Assembly (NCBI RefSeq): GCF_014023275.1
Contig: NZ_CP054698.1
Coordinates: forward strand, 6,223,001 to 6,287,000
Reading direction: 5' to 3'
From: Nostoc edaphicum CCNP1411
Lineage (GTDB): Bacteria; Cyanobacteriota; Cyanobacteriia; Cyanobacteriales; Nostocaceae
DNA: 64,000 bases
Shown here piece by piece: positions 27,676 to 36,466 of this stretch. The notes under the pieces were generated by a model. The model saw nothing but the letters and a program-made list of their open reading frames with translations. It was not told the origin of the DNA and did no database searches. Made by a program: the position numbers and the translations under genes. Numbering within the stretch: position 1 is the first letter of the stretch; every line of letters begins with the position of its first letter.

Positions 27676-28749
27676 ATGAATATTCAAGTAATTGATTTAG
27701 CTAACCCTTTGTGGTTAGAAATACTAGAAAAGCTCAGTTATGATGTTTATCATTTGCCTGAATATGTCTATCTAGAATCCCAAAGAACTCAAACAATACC
27801 AGAGGCAATTTTGATAGCTGATGGTGAAAAAATATTTTTTTTACCTTATTTGCTGCGCTGCTGTGATGATTTGTTTAACGGCGAGTTCACAATTCCAGAA
27901 GTATTTGATGTTGTCTCACCTTATGGTTATCCTGGATTTCTGTTAAGTGAAGCGGCGGCTAATACACCCGATTTTTTAAACTTGGCACTTGAAAATCTAA
28001 AATCTGTATTCTTATCCAAGAGCGTGTGTTCAGCATTCTTACGCCTGCATCCAATACTTAATCAAAATTTGAATGAAGTTTTAGCCTCTCAAATTTTTCA
28101 AGTATCAGGAGAAACTATATCTATCGACTTAAGTCTTTCAGCAACAGAAATATGGCAACAAACGCGACCGGAACACCGCACTTATATCAATCGGTGTAAA
28201 CGTGATGGATTTACAACAAGAATGGTTAATTTTCAGGATTATATAGATATTTTTATTGATGTATACACTCAAACAATGCAGCGTGTAGAAGCCAAAAAAT
28301 ATTTTTATTTTGATTATAAATATTTTGCTTCTCTAGCAAATATGAATGAAAATATCCACTTGTGTATTTTAGAGTTAAATAATAAAGTTGCTTGTGCTGG
28401 AATATTTACTGAATGCTGTGAAATAGTTCAATATCACCTCGGAGGAACAAAAAACGAGTTCCTAAAACAAGCTCCTAGTAAATTAATGTTTGATTACGTT
28501 CGATTTTGGGCTAAAGAACGTGGAAATAAATTTTTGCATTTGGGCGGTGGTGTTGGTGCAGCTAAAGATAGTCTCTACAAATTTAAAGCGGGTTTTTCTA
28601 AACAAAAACATTCCTTCTTAACATTACGCCTAATTACAGACGAAGAAAAATATATTTCTTTAGTTAAATTACGAGCAAAGTCTTTAAAAACTGAGCCAGA
28701 AACTTTACTTGAGTCCAACTTTTTCCCTGCTTATCGTTCTCTTAATTGA
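27676..28749 (+). CDS. FemAB-like/GNAT acyltransferase
   Basis: 357 residues with the two-GNAT-domain layout of FemAB-related proteins. Motifs are VSPYGYPGFLL, IDLSLSATEIWQQTRPEHRTYI (in part), the NRCKRDGF acceptor segment, HLGGTKNEFLKQAPSKLMFD and the C-terminal LHLGGGVGAAKDSLYKFKAGF. Such proteins in polysaccharide loci are thought to add aminoacyl or acyl groups to amino sugars. It sits directly before a DegT-type aminotransferase, which would make a sugar amine. That pairing supports amino-sugar acylation by inference. Confidence 0.8.
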   Translation: MNIQVIDLANPLWLEILEKLSYDVYHLPEYVYLESQRTQTIPEAILIADGEKIFFLPYLLRCCDDLFNGEFTIPEVFDVVSPYGYPGFLLSEAAANTPDFLNLALENLKSVFLSKSVCSAFLRLHPILNQNLNEVLASQIFQVSGETISIDLSLSATEIWQQTRPEHRTYINRCKRDGFTTRMVNFQDYIDIFIDVYTQTMQRVEAKKYFYFDYKYFASLANMNENIHLCILELNNKVACAGIFTECCEIVQYHLGGTKNEFLKQAPSKLMFDYVRFWAKERGNKFLHLGGGVGAAKDSLYKFKAGFSKQKHSFLTLRLITDEEKYISLVKLRAKSLKTEPETLLESNFFPAYRSLN

Positions 28750-28816
28750 GGGGAAAATACCAAGACTTACGTAAAATTTGCATTTAAAAACTGGCAAACA
28801 TATTTAGGGAATAGGA

Positions 28817-29992
28817 ATGAATAAACCGATTCTACTTTCAACACCTCATATAGGCGATCGCGAACTAGAGTTCGTCAAAGAAGCTTTTGAAACTAACTGG
28901 ATTGCGCCCGTTGGCCCCCATGTTGATGCTTTCGAGCAAGAATTTTGTCAATTAACTGGTGCTAGCCATGCTGTGGCTGTTAGTTCTGGTACAGCGGCTC
29001 TGCATTTAGCTTTGCGGTTAGTTGGTGTTGAACCTGGGGATGAAGTTTTTTGCTCTACTTTAACGTTTATTGCTAGTGCTAATCCGATTACATACTTAGG
29101 TGCAAAACCAGTTTTTATTGATAGCGATCGCACTTCTTGGAACATGAACCCTGAATTGTTAGCGGAAGCGCTAAAGCACCGCGCCAAAAAAGGCAAATTA
29201 CCTAAAGCTGTTGTGCTTGTACATTTATATGGTCAAAGTGCAGATATTGACCCAATTCTCAAAGCTTGTAATCAATATAATATTCCCTTAATTGAAGATG
29301 CTGCTGAAGCTTTAGGGGCTACTTATCAAGGGCGTTATTTAGGAACTTTTGGACACATTGGGATTTACTCTTTCAATGGCAATAAAATTATTACTACCTC
29401 TGGTGGTGGGATGTTAGTTTGTGACGATTTAGAGTTAGTAAACAGAGCAAATTTTTTAGCGACTCAAGCACGCGATCGCGCTCCTCATTACCAACATTCA
29501 GAGATTGGTTACAACTATCGTTTAAGTAATATTTTAGCTGGTATTGGTCGCGGTCAGTTGTGTGTTTTAAGTGAGCGAGTGGCAGCGAGACGACGTAACT
29601 TTGAAATTTACTACCATGCTTTGAAAAATCTGCCAGGAATAGAATTTATGCCGGAAGCTAATTATGGACGCGCTACTCGTTGGCTAACCTGCTTAACAAT
29701 AGATCCTGAAGCTTTTGGTGCAAATCGAGAACAAGTCCGCCTAGCACTTATTGAACAGCAAATTGAATCTCGTCCCGTCTGGAAACCTTTACACCTCCAG
29801 CCAATTTTTGCTGAGTGTGAATGTTTTGGCGGTGCAGTAGCAGAAGATTTATTTGCTTATGGTCTTTGCTTACCTTCTGGTTCTAATCTTAAACGTGAAG
29901 ATTTAGAAAGAGTAATTGTTCAAATTAAAGCAGTTCATTATAAAACTCAATCGGTGTTTACGGTTACTGAAAAAGTCTATCTTACGACTTAA
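28817..29992 (+). CDS. DegT/DnrJ/EryC1/StrS-family PLP aminotransferase
   Basis: 391 residues. It has the fold-type I sugar aminotransferase pattern: SGTAALHLALRLVGV (phosphate-binding), TFIASANPITYLGA, EDAAEALGA with the PLP-ring Asp, and the Schiff-base Lys in SFNGNKIITTSGGGM. The NYRLSN motif precedes the C-terminal half. Enzymes of this type aminate 4-keto sugars such as the product of the CapD/FlaA1-type dehydratase encoded at 3859, so the two halves of the locus may share one pathway to a 4-amino-4,6-dideoxy sugar. Confidence 0.92.
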   Translation: MNKPILLSTPHIGDRELEFVKEAFETNWIAPVGPHVDAFEQEFCQLTGASHAVAVSSGTAALHLALRLVGVEPGDEVFCSTLTFIASANPITYLGAKPVFIDSDRTSWNMNPELLAEALKHRAKKGKLPKAVVLVHLYGQSADIDPILKACNQYNIPLIEDAAEALGATYQGRYLGTFGHIGIYSFNGNKIITTSGGGMLVCDDLELVNRANFLATQARDRAPHYQHSEIGYNYRLSNILAGIGRGQLCVLSERVAARRRNFEIYYHALKNLPGIEFMPEANYGRATRWLTCLTIDPEAFGANREQVRLALIEQQIESRPVWKPLHLQPIFAECECFGGAVAEDLFAYGLCLPSGSNLKREDLERVIVQIKAVHYKTQSVFTVTEKVYLTT

Positions 29993-30064
29993 TTGGAATT
30001 TCATTTACAGGTATTACTGAGTGATTTGATGATTTTAACAATAATCAAAAAAAATAATTATTTT

Positions 30065-32245
30065 ATGACACTACAAGAATCTTCTGGAACATTTGATAAA
30101 TATTCGCAAATCCTGAAACGCCGTTGGATTAATGCTTTAGGTGTTTTCGTTTGCATATTCATAATTTTACAGGTAGCTACATTATTCAAAAAACCTTATT
30201 ATTTAGCAGAAGGAAAACTGAAATTTCAAAGGACAAATACTACTTCTTCATTAACAGGAGTAGGAACAGAAATGAGCAAACTAGAGCCATTAGTTGATAA
30301 TAAAAGTAATCCTCTGAATACAGAAGCAGAAGTTATCCGTTCTGTACCAGTTGTCAAAACTACCATAAATAGACTTAATTTAAAAGACAAGAAAAATATA
30401 CATTTAAAAACCAAGCAATTTCTGCAAATGCTCACAGTGAAGGAAATTAATGGCTCTGATATCTTAAGTATTTCCTATAAAGATACAAACCCACAACTAG
30501 CCGCGCAAGTTGTTAATACTTTAATAGATGTCTATTTAGAATACAATATATCATCTCATAGAACTCAAGCTACAACTGCTCGCAAGTTTATAGAAAAGCA
30601 ACTACCAAATGCAGAATTAGTTGTTCGACAAGCAGAAGCAGAACTAGCAGAGTTTAAAGAAAAGTACAAAATTGTTTCTCTGCAAGAAGAAGCGACTAAA
30701 GCACTGGAAGTTATTACAGCATTACAACAGCAAATTAATGAATCTCAATCTAGATTTGCCGATGCTGAAGCACAAACTCAAGGAATCCGTAAACAATTGG
30801 GTATGAACTCCCAGCAAGCAATAGTTATGACTTCCCTTAGCCAAACGTCAGGAGTACAAGATATTCTTAGAGAAGTTCAACAGTTAGAATCACAACTGGC
30901 AGCTAGGCGGACTGTTTTGCAGGAAAACCATCCGCAAATTATCGATTTGGTATATAAATTACAGTCGTTAAATGGGCTACTACAACAACGGATAAAAAAC
31001 GTTAAAGGGGCAAATTCATCACAGCTAAATAATAACTTTCAATTAGGAGAATTACAACAGCAGCTTTCTGCAAGACTTGTAGAATTAGAGTCAAATCGTC
31101 TGGGTTTAGCAAGCCAAATTACTACTTTATCTGGGTTACAAACTGCTTATAAACAACGTTTGAACAATCTACCGAGATTGGAACAACAACAGCGCCAGTT
31201 TGAACGTAAAGTACAAGCCGCACAATCTACTTATTCACTGTTACTACAAAAGCTGCAAGAAAGCCGAATAGCAGAAAATCAAAGCTTAGGTAATGCCAGC
31301 ATGATATCCGAAGCTGAAGTACCGGAAGAATCAATTTCATCTCCAATGTTTTTATATTTGGCTACATGCTTATTGGCTGGTTTGACAGCTTTATCGGCTG
31401 TCTACTTTTTGGAGAAAATAGATAAATCAATTAAGAATGTTGACCAAGCAAAAGAGTTGCTAAAATTTACTTTATTAGGCATTATTCCTGACTTCAGCAA
31501 GTCGAAAAAATCTCTTCGTGGCAATGAAGAATTGGAGTTATATAGCAAAAGGCTTGTAGTTCGAGATATGCCGCGATCGCAAATCAATGAAGCCTACCGA
31601 ATGTTGCGGGCAAATCTGAGGTTTACGAGTGCTGACAAAGAGCTAAAAGTTATAGTTATCACAAGTTCTGTACCCAGAGAAGGCAAATCAACAGTGGCGG
31701 CTAATTTAGCTATAACAATGGCTCAGATGGAGCGGAAAGTTTTACTGATAGATGCAGATATGCGTCGTCCTGTTCAACATAAAATCTGGGAACTAATTAA
31801 TAATCAAGGTCTAAGCAATTTAATTGTTGGACAAGGTGAAATTAGGACAGCTATCAAACAAGTAATGGATAATTTATATGTCCTCACTTCTGGAGTTACA
31901 CCTCCTAATCCAGGTTCTCTTCTCGACTCGAAAAAAATGGCTGCATTAATTCAAACTTTGTCTGTTTATTACGACTTTGTAATTATTGATTCTCCATCAT
32001 TAAACGTTGCTGCTGATGCAGCTACTCTAGGTCAAATGGCTGATGGTGTTTTATTTGTTGTTCGTCCAGGGGTCGTTGATTCTATTAGTGCTAGTGTTGC
32101 TAAAGAGCTTTTAGAAAAATCTGGGCAAAATGTCTTGGGACAGGTAGTAAACGGAGCTATTCCTCAGACTGAGCGCTACAGTTACTATTACTCAACTGAG
32201 GAAAATAATCTCCAAGAAACTGTTGGAGTCCGAAGTAGGAAGTAA
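30065..32245 (+). CDS. Wzc-type chain-length determinant / bacterial tyrosine kinase
   Basis: 726 residues from ATG 30065; the frame opens at 29993 but the extension lacks family features. There are two membrane spans (about 23-40 and 425-445) around a periplasmic region with long coiled coils (residues about 180-390). The BY-kinase domain follows: Walker A SVPREGKSTVAANL near 535, Walker A' LLIDADMRRP near 560, and Walker B VIIDSP. The C-terminal tail has a tyrosine cluster, ERYSYYYSTEENN. It controls polymer length in Wzy-dependent export by cycling autophosphorylation. No Wza-type outer-membrane channel gene is seen in the window. Confidence 0.92.
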   Translation: MTLQESSGTFDKYSQILKRRWINALGVFVCIFIILQVATLFKKPYYLAEGKLKFQRTNTTSSLTGVGTEMSKLEPLVDNKSNPLNTEAEVIRSVPVVKTTINRLNLKDKKNIHLKTKQFLQMLTVKEINGSDILSISYKDTNPQLAAQVVNTLIDVYLEYNISSHRTQATTARKFIEKQLPNAELVVRQAEAELAEFKEKYKIVSLQEEATKALEVITALQQQINESQSRFADAEAQTQGIRKQLGMNSQQAIVMTSLSQTSGVQDILREVQQLESQLAARRTVLQENHPQIIDLVYKLQSLNGLLQQRIKNVKGANSSQLNNNFQLGELQQQLSARLVELESNRLGLASQITTLSGLQTAYKQRLNNLPRLEQQQRQFERKVQAAQSTYSLLLQKLQESRIAENQSLGNASMISEAEVPEESISSPMFLYLATCLLAGLTALSAVYFLEKIDKSIKNVDQAKELLKFTLLGIIPDFSKSKKSLRGNEELELYSKRLVVRDMPRSQINEAYRMLRANLRFTSADKELKVIVITSSVPREGKSTVAANLAITMAQMERKVLLIDADMRRPVQHKIWELINNQGLSNLIVGQGEIRTAIKQVMDNLYVLTSGVTPPNPGSLLDSKKMAALIQTLSVYYDFVIIDSPSLNVAADAATLGQMADGVLFVVRPGVVDSISASVAKELLEKSGQNVLGQVVNGAIPQTERYSYYYSTEENNLQETVGVRSRK

Positions 32246-32252
32246 GGAATAC

Positions 32253-32759
32253 TTGATTAATCTTATAAATATCTATCTTGATAACCTAGTCGTGGATGAT
32301 ATGGGCAGTATATATGCAACTTTTTCAGCTAATGATTCACAACAAAGTATCAGTAATATATCTTTTGACGATTTTTATATTGAAAACCAACTGTTAACTA
32401 ATTTTAGTTTTATATCCAGCTATCCCACGATTGTGAACATTACAGCTACAAAAATGTATGCGTCACAATTTGGAGAAATAGGGGAGTTTGTCATTACTCG
32501 TACTGGTAATACAACTCAAGACTTAATAGTAAAATACAGGATTCACGGAACAGCCGAGGATGGAGTGCATTATCAATCAATTGCTAACTTTGTGACAATC
32601 ACGGCTGGGGCGAGTGAAATACCAATTATAATTCAACCTCAAAAAAGCGATTATCAAGGATTGAAAACAGTCTTGTTAACTTTGGAAAATCTGCCCAATA
32701 GTAGCCAATATATGCTCGGAACAAACTTTCATGCTGTGGTAAATATTCTTAATTTGTAA
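32253..32759 (+). CDS. Calx-beta domain protein
   Basis: About 168 residues if TTG 32253, preceded by AAGGA, is used; ATG 32301 or TTG 32223 are alternatives, and the start is uncertain. The C-terminal ~100 residues form one Calx-beta motif: GEFVITRTGN, LIVKYRIHGTAEDGVHY, VTITAGASEIPIIIQP and KTVLLTLE. There is no signal peptide, which is odd for a domain usually found in large secreted or adhesive proteins. It may be a remnant of a larger protein or a small calcium-binding partner of the locus. Confidence 0.6.
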   Translation: MINLINIYLDNLVVDDMGSIYATFSANDSQQSISNISFDDFYIENQLLTNFSFISSYPTIVNITATKMYASQFGEIGEFVITRTGNTTQDLIVKYRIHGTAEDGVHYQSIANFVTITAGASEIPIIIQPQKSDYQGLKTVLLTLENLPNSSQYMLGTNFHAVVNILNL

Positions 32760-32837
32760 ACTTATAGAAGATTGCCCACTATCTTCTTTCCCTATTACTG
32801 AAAAATACGGCATCACAAACAAAACTTATGTTAGCTT

Positions 32838-33326
32838 CTATGCCTGTATATTAGGCTTCTTAAATGTCTTGGATAAAAGGCTTTTAAGAATATGCGGTAA
32901 AAGTGTGGGGCCGGGTAGAAATATAACTCCCAACTGTTGCATTAATCCTAGCGCATCGCCTTGTCCCCAATGTTCGATGATTTTGCCGTCGTTAATGCGA
33001 TCAATGTGCATAATTGATAACTTGATTTGCCTACCTGTTGCAGGAAGATTTTGGAATTCACCAAGATGTGTCGCTGTAAACGTTCCGCAAGTGACGACTT
33101 TATCACCTTCAACAATTACTTCGTCAAATGTATGTTGACTATTGGTAAAGGCTAAGTAAAATGCCATGCCAAACTTTTTGAAACTATCGCTATTAAGAGG
33201 TTCAGATACGCCAGCTATGTGAGCAACAAAATTGGGCGCGAGAAGTGCTAATGCTTGATCAATATTTCGATTGTCAAAAGCCTTATAAAACTGGAGAACA
33301 ATAGCTTTGTTTTGTTCGTTTGACAT
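32838..33326 (-). CDS. SnoaL-like polyketide-cyclase/ester-cyclase family protein
   Basis: 162 residues, a single NTF2-like fold. Features are ENKAIVLQFYKAFDNR-like opening, LLAPNFVAHIAG, HTFDEVIVEGDKVVTCGTFTATHLGEF and IDRINDGKIIEHWGQGD with the typical closing His-Trp. Members are widespread, mostly uncharacterised, hydrolase- or isomerase-like proteins. It is transcribed opposite to the polysaccharide genes and belongs to no visible operon. Confidence 0.8.
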   Translation of the reverse strand: MSNEQNKAIVLQFYKAFDNRNIDQALALLAPNFVAHIAGVSEPLNSDSFKKFGMAFYLAFTNSQHTFDEVIVEGDKVVTCGTFTATHLGEFQNLPATGRQIKLSIMHIDRINDGKIIEHWGQGDALGLMQQLGVIFLPGPTLLPHILKSLLSKTFKKPNIQA

Positions 33327-33371
33327 TAGATGCTTCTTTTTTAAATAAGATTGTACCTCTTACTTAAAACT

Positions 33372-34070
33372 TTACGCCTCGATCGCAGGATGATAATCAT
33401 CTGGATTATTAAAGCCTGCAATCCAGGCTGCTGCTTGATGGCAACTCCGCATGTGAGGGGGAACGCGCAGGATATGAATATGTCCTGTGGATGGACAAGT
33501 GACTTTCAATACCATAAGCGGTTCGTCATCTTCAAAAGGAATGTAGACTAGTTGACGTTCTCCACCAGCATCGCGATCGCGATCGCGGATTAATCCTCCC
33601 ACTTGCTGCAAAAATGTCTCGTATCCCAGACGTTCAATCAGTACGCGACGCAACTCAACATTCTCTATATTGAGGATATCCTGTCCGGTTAGGGACTGGG
33701 ATTCAAAGGCAATGCGATCGTTTACCTGCACGCCTCGCCAACGCAAAATAAAACCATGCCCCGCAGATAGACTGGTAATCCCACTTCCGGCCAACTCAAT
33801 CCAATAAGTGATATGCAGTCCTTTGGGAAGGGTAGTGAGGTTTACACAGTCGCTAATATCAATACTTTCACAGGTTAAATTTTCAGGTAGATTGTAAAGA
33901 TCCAACGCACCGCTTAAATCCAGATGCCCCAAAACGCGCATCCCATCCCAGGCGCGATGTTCAAGGATGAGTTTTCGAGCATGTTCAGCCGATACAGGCT
34001 CGTGGCTTTCCTTTGGGCGCTGCAAAACTTGTCTATTCGGCACACGTCCCTGCGACATCATCTTGAGCAT
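33372..34070 (-). CDS. DUF6745-type protein
   Basis: 232 residues. The N-terminal part has short leucine-rich-like segments (LGHLDLSGALDLYNLP, IDISDCVNLTTLPKGL). The C-terminal part carries the domain signature LRRVLIERLGYETFLQQ, DRDAGGERQLVYIPF, VTCPSTGHIHILRVPPHMRSCHQAAAWIAGF. Its function is unknown. Its start overlaps the stop of the 120-residue gene at 34070-34432 (TAATG), so the two are translationally coupled. This pair recurs in many bacteria as far as I recall. Confidence 0.7.
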   Translation of the reverse strand: MLKMMSQGRVPNRQVLQRPKESHEPVSAEHARKLILEHRAWDGMRVLGHLDLSGALDLYNLPENLTCESIDISDCVNLTTLPKGLHITYWIELAGSGITSLSAGHGFILRWRGVQVNDRIAFESQSLTGQDILNIENVELRRVLIERLGYETFLQQVGGLIRDRDRDAGGERQLVYIPFEDDEPLMVLKVTCPSTGHIHILRVPPHMRSCHQAAAWIAGFNNPDDYHPAIEA

Positions 34071-34432
34071 TAGTCCATCACCTCTACATAAGCATCAGGG
34101 CGATATTCACGTTGTCTCCAGACACGGTAAAGCCCTTGGGGTAACTCAATCGACCGATGTTCTTCATGAACTAAAGTGGCACTTGGTTCTTTAACCTCAA
34201 GAAAAAGGTCACTACCATGTACCCACAACTGAACAGCATTGGATTGCTGAATGCGATGGCTGTGTCCTGTGATTTCACCATGAGCAAGAGTAGCACCTAC
34301 ACGCCTTTGAGCAGCCACAGGTAAAGTCGCAATACCTCTGATCAGAACGTCGCCATGTCTGTAAAGAACACTACCTTGGTTAGCTTGGGAGTTGTTGCTG
34401 TTGTTAAACATCTTTCCATCATAACAATACAT
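34070..34432 (-). CDS. Conserved hypothetical protein, partner of the DUF6745-type gene
   Basis: 120 residues, or 113 from the internal ATG at 34411. Its core reads YRHGDVLIRGIATLP, TLAHGEITGHSHRI, LVHEEHRSIELPQGLYRVWRQREY. Several conserved histidines (GHSHR, HEEH) suggest metal binding, but that is only a guess. No signal peptide or span is seen. It is directly coupled to the downstream DUF6745-type gene, so the two products probably act together. Confidence 0.7.
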   Translation of the reverse strand: MYCYDGKMFNNSNNSQANQGSVLYRHGDVLIRGIATLPVAAQRRVGATLAHGEITGHSHRIQQSNAVQLWVHGSDLFLEVKEPSATLVHEEHRSIELPQGLYRVWRQREYRPDAYVEVMD

Positions 34433-34605
34433 TTCTAATGATATTTGTAAAAATAAAATACGGCAATTTGATAGACTTAATATATGTTACTAATCGTTAG
34501 TAAACCATCATAAAAACTCTAAGAAGTAAGCTTTGTAAGTAATGGTAAATGTCAATTATTAAAGTTAACTCTGCAACCACAAACAAGTATCTTTTTATAT
34601 AATCA

Positions 34606-34862
34606 ATGACTCAAACAGCTGCCTTATCTCGATTTGCCACAGCATTTATTGCACAATACGGTTCGGTTAAGGCAAGAGACGCGATACGCCGTCAAGACGA
34701 AAGATTGATCCTTGTAGAGACGGCGATTTATCGCGTCTTTGGATCTAGAATTTTCATCAAAAAACCTTAACAGAACCGTATTGATTTATTGCAGGCTTTG
34801 TGTATGTTTTGCTATTTCACCAAGGTATGTTGGCACTGCGCTCTCTCTGTGCATTTTCATAG
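34606..34862 (+). pseudogene. Small membrane-protein gene disrupted by a MITE
   Basis: The 16 codons from ATG 34606 (MTQTAALSRFATAFIA) stop exactly where the MITE begins. After removing the element and one copy of its 10-bp target duplication, the frame continues GFVYVLLFHQGMLALRSLCAF to a TAG at 34860-34862. The rebuilt fragment resembles the start of small cyanobacterial membrane proteins with an FIAGF..VLLFHQGMLAL motif. The early stop suggests further decay after insertion. Confidence 0.65.
34654..34783. mobile_element. Intact CAATACGGTTC-family MITE with 10-bp target duplication
   Basis: The ends are CAATACGGTTCGGTTAAGG and CCTTAACAGAACCGTATTG, inverse matches with one mismatch. ATTTATTGCA flanks both sides (34644-34653 and 34784-34793). 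The body contains GACGAAAGATTGATCCTTGT and the GACGGCGATTTATCGCGTCT palindrome also seen at 15951. No transposase is encoded. Confidence 0.85.
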
Positions 34863-34908
34863 CGTCTACCTTGATATCAGACTAATAAAAAGCCTCCCAG
34901 GGTGCTAG

Positions 34909-35238
34909 CTACGGTGTACACACACAAGTCTGAAATAGCTAGCTGATTAATTACCCCACCCTAACCCTCCCCGTATGTATTGGCTACGGTGTACACACAA
35001 GTCTTCTAGAGTTGCGCCACAGGCTTTTGATCCCCCCAACCCCCCTTAAAAAGGGGGGCAAAAAGCTCTCAAAGTCCCCCTTTTTAAGGGGGATTTAGGG
35101 GGATCTAGGACGATTTTGGTTTTCTAGAAAGATGTGTGTACACCGTAGGTATGTATTGGGGAGGGAACTAGATTTCTTTTTCCCCCCAATGCATCGGGGG
35201 GATTAAGGGGGGTAATTTGACTTGTGTGTACACCGTAG
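34909..35238. mobile_element. Outer CTACGG-family end pair around a nested element
   Basis: A left end CTACGGTGTACACACACAAGTC starts at 34909, and a right end GACTTGTGTGTACACCGTAG finishes at 35238. The element at 34984-35148 sits between them. No direct repeat flanks the outer pair, so the two ends may come from different copies or the boundary has decayed. Confidence 0.5.
34984..35148. mobile_element. CTACGG-family MITE with 11-bp target duplication
   Basis: The left end is CTACGGTGTACACACAAGTC; the right end GATGTGTGTACACCGTAG is slightly eroded. GTATGTATTGG is repeated on both sides (34973-34983 and 35149-35159). The interior holds a CCCCCTTTTTAAGGGGG-type hairpin. Duplication length and ends match the copy at 13365. 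Confidence 0.8.
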
Positions 35239-35270
35239 GATTGGAGTGGGGAATGGGGAAATTGGTTACT

Positions 35271-35609
35271 TTATGAGAATGATTGAATTGCTTCCGTCTC
35301 ACTGTCAAAAACTTCAAAAATCGTTATCAGTTGGGTGATCATCAAAATATCAGCAACTTTGGAGGGAAGATTGAATAATTTAAGTTTTGCGCCCCGGTTA
35401 GTTGCCATAGTATAGCTTGATACAATTTCACCTATTCCACTAGAATCTATAGATGTAACTTCTTTGAAATTGAGCAAAATCTTTGTAGCCCCATTTTGAA
35501 GTGCATTGTTGACGGAATTGCGAAGGGCTATATCGCCTACTCCAATTGTTAATTTGCCTTTTATATCCAAAATAGTTACATCGTTCACAGTTCTTGTTTC
35601 TACCGACAT
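35271..35609 (-). CDS. STAS-domain anti-sigma factor antagonist-like protein
   Basis: 112 residues covering one STAS domain (SpoIIAA/RsbV type). The phosphorylation-site motif SIDSSGIGEI is intact, with the second Ser of DSSG the likely acceptor. VTILDIKGKLTIG opens the domain and the last helix is in ETEAIQSF. Such proteins sequester an anti-sigma kinase when unphosphorylated. No kinase or phosphatase partner is encoded next to it. Confidence 0.9.
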   Translation of the reverse strand: MSVETRTVNDVTILDIKGKLTIGVGDIALRNSVNNALQNGATKILLNFKEVTSIDSSGIGEIVSSYTMATNRGAKLKLFNLPSKVADILMITQLITIFEVFDSETEAIQSFS

Positions 35610-35769
35610 AAGTAAGCTTTCTTAATTGTTTTGTAAAATCTATAAGGAAATTATCACGGTTGAAAAATTGTCACAAGGACAGTTAAGACACTTAAGGAAA
35701 AATAATTGAAAAGTTATGAGAAGTTAGATTCAGGCTAGTCAATATTTAGATGCGTTTGCCCTATTCTTA

Positions 35770-36390
35770 TTAGAGAGCATTCGCTTTTGGGGAAAAACTT
35801 TTCGATTTACTGAAATTATGCAGAAATTGCAGTTCAGATGCGGTGAGATCGCGCCATTGACCCAATTGTAGGTCATCTAATTGTAGGTGAGCTATTTTGA
35901 CCCTGACCAATCGCAAAGTTGGAAACCCTACAGCCGCAGTCATGCGCCGTACTTGGCGATTTTTTCCCTCTGTCAAAGTCATTTCCAGCCAAGCTGTCGG
36001 TACATTTTTGCGAAATCTAATTGGCGGAGTGCGTTCAGGTAACTGTGGTTCTTCTGGTAAGAGCCTAACTTCTGCTGGTTGAGTGCGGTAATCTTGAATT
36101 TCCACACCTGTTTGCAACCTATTAATAGCATCTACATCTGGAATTCGCTCTACCTGTACCCAGTAAGTACGTTGATGACCAAAACGCGGATGGGCGAGGC
36201 GATGTTGCAATTGTCCATCGTTCGTTAACAGCAGCAATCCTTCACTATCCCAGTCTAAGCGTCCCACAGGATAAACATCAGGCACATCAATATAATCTTT
36301 TAGAGTGCTATGTGTGGGGGCATCTTTTGTAAACTGGCTGAGAACGCCATAGGGTTTGTAAAAAATAATATATCGGTAATGATTTGTCAT
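35770..36390 (-). CDS. RsuA/RluE-family pseudouridine synthase
   Basis: 206 residues. It has the family opening [15 protein letters not shown], the catalytic-Asp motif [18 protein letters not shown], and [11 protein letters not shown] near the C-terminus. The N-terminal S4 domain of RsuA/RluB is absent, which fits the shorter RluE/F-like class acting on 23S rRNA. The start codon lies next to three TCATTTG-type heptamer repeats at 36388-36410. Confidence 0.9.
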   Translation of the reverse strand: MTNHYRYIIFYKPYGVLSQFTKDAPTHSTLKDYIDVPDVYPVGRLDWDSEGLLLLTNDGQLQHRLAHPRFGHQRTYWVQVERIPDVDAINRLQTGVEIQDYRTQPAEVRLLPEEPQLPERTPPIRFRKNVPTAWLEMTLTEGKNRQVRRMTAAVGFPTLRLVRVKIAHLQLDDLQLGQWRDLTASELQFLHNFSKSKSFSPKANAL

Positions 36391-36466
36391 TTGTCATTTG
36401 TCATTTGTCGAAAATTATCTAAAGATTTGGGCATCCTAATAAAAACAATATAGTGAAGAGTTGATT

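Larger units (their letters stand above)
34433..35270. other. Gene-poor region built from mobile elements and a broken gene
   Basis: About 840 bp. It contains a small membrane-protein gene split by a MITE (34606-34862), and then at least three CTACGG-family ends around CCCCTTAAAAAGGGGGG-type repeats (34909-35238). No intact gene is present. Confidence 0.8.

Noticed and set aside
34909..35238. Composite transposon with the inner element as cargo
   Set aside because: No transposase or passenger gene is present, and the outer ends have no target duplication. Independent nested insertions explain it better.
35770..36390. Possible truncation of the pseudouridine synthase because no S4 domain is present
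   Set aside because: The RluE/F-like subgroup normally lacks S4 in this position and the catalytic motifs are complete, so the gene is judged intact.
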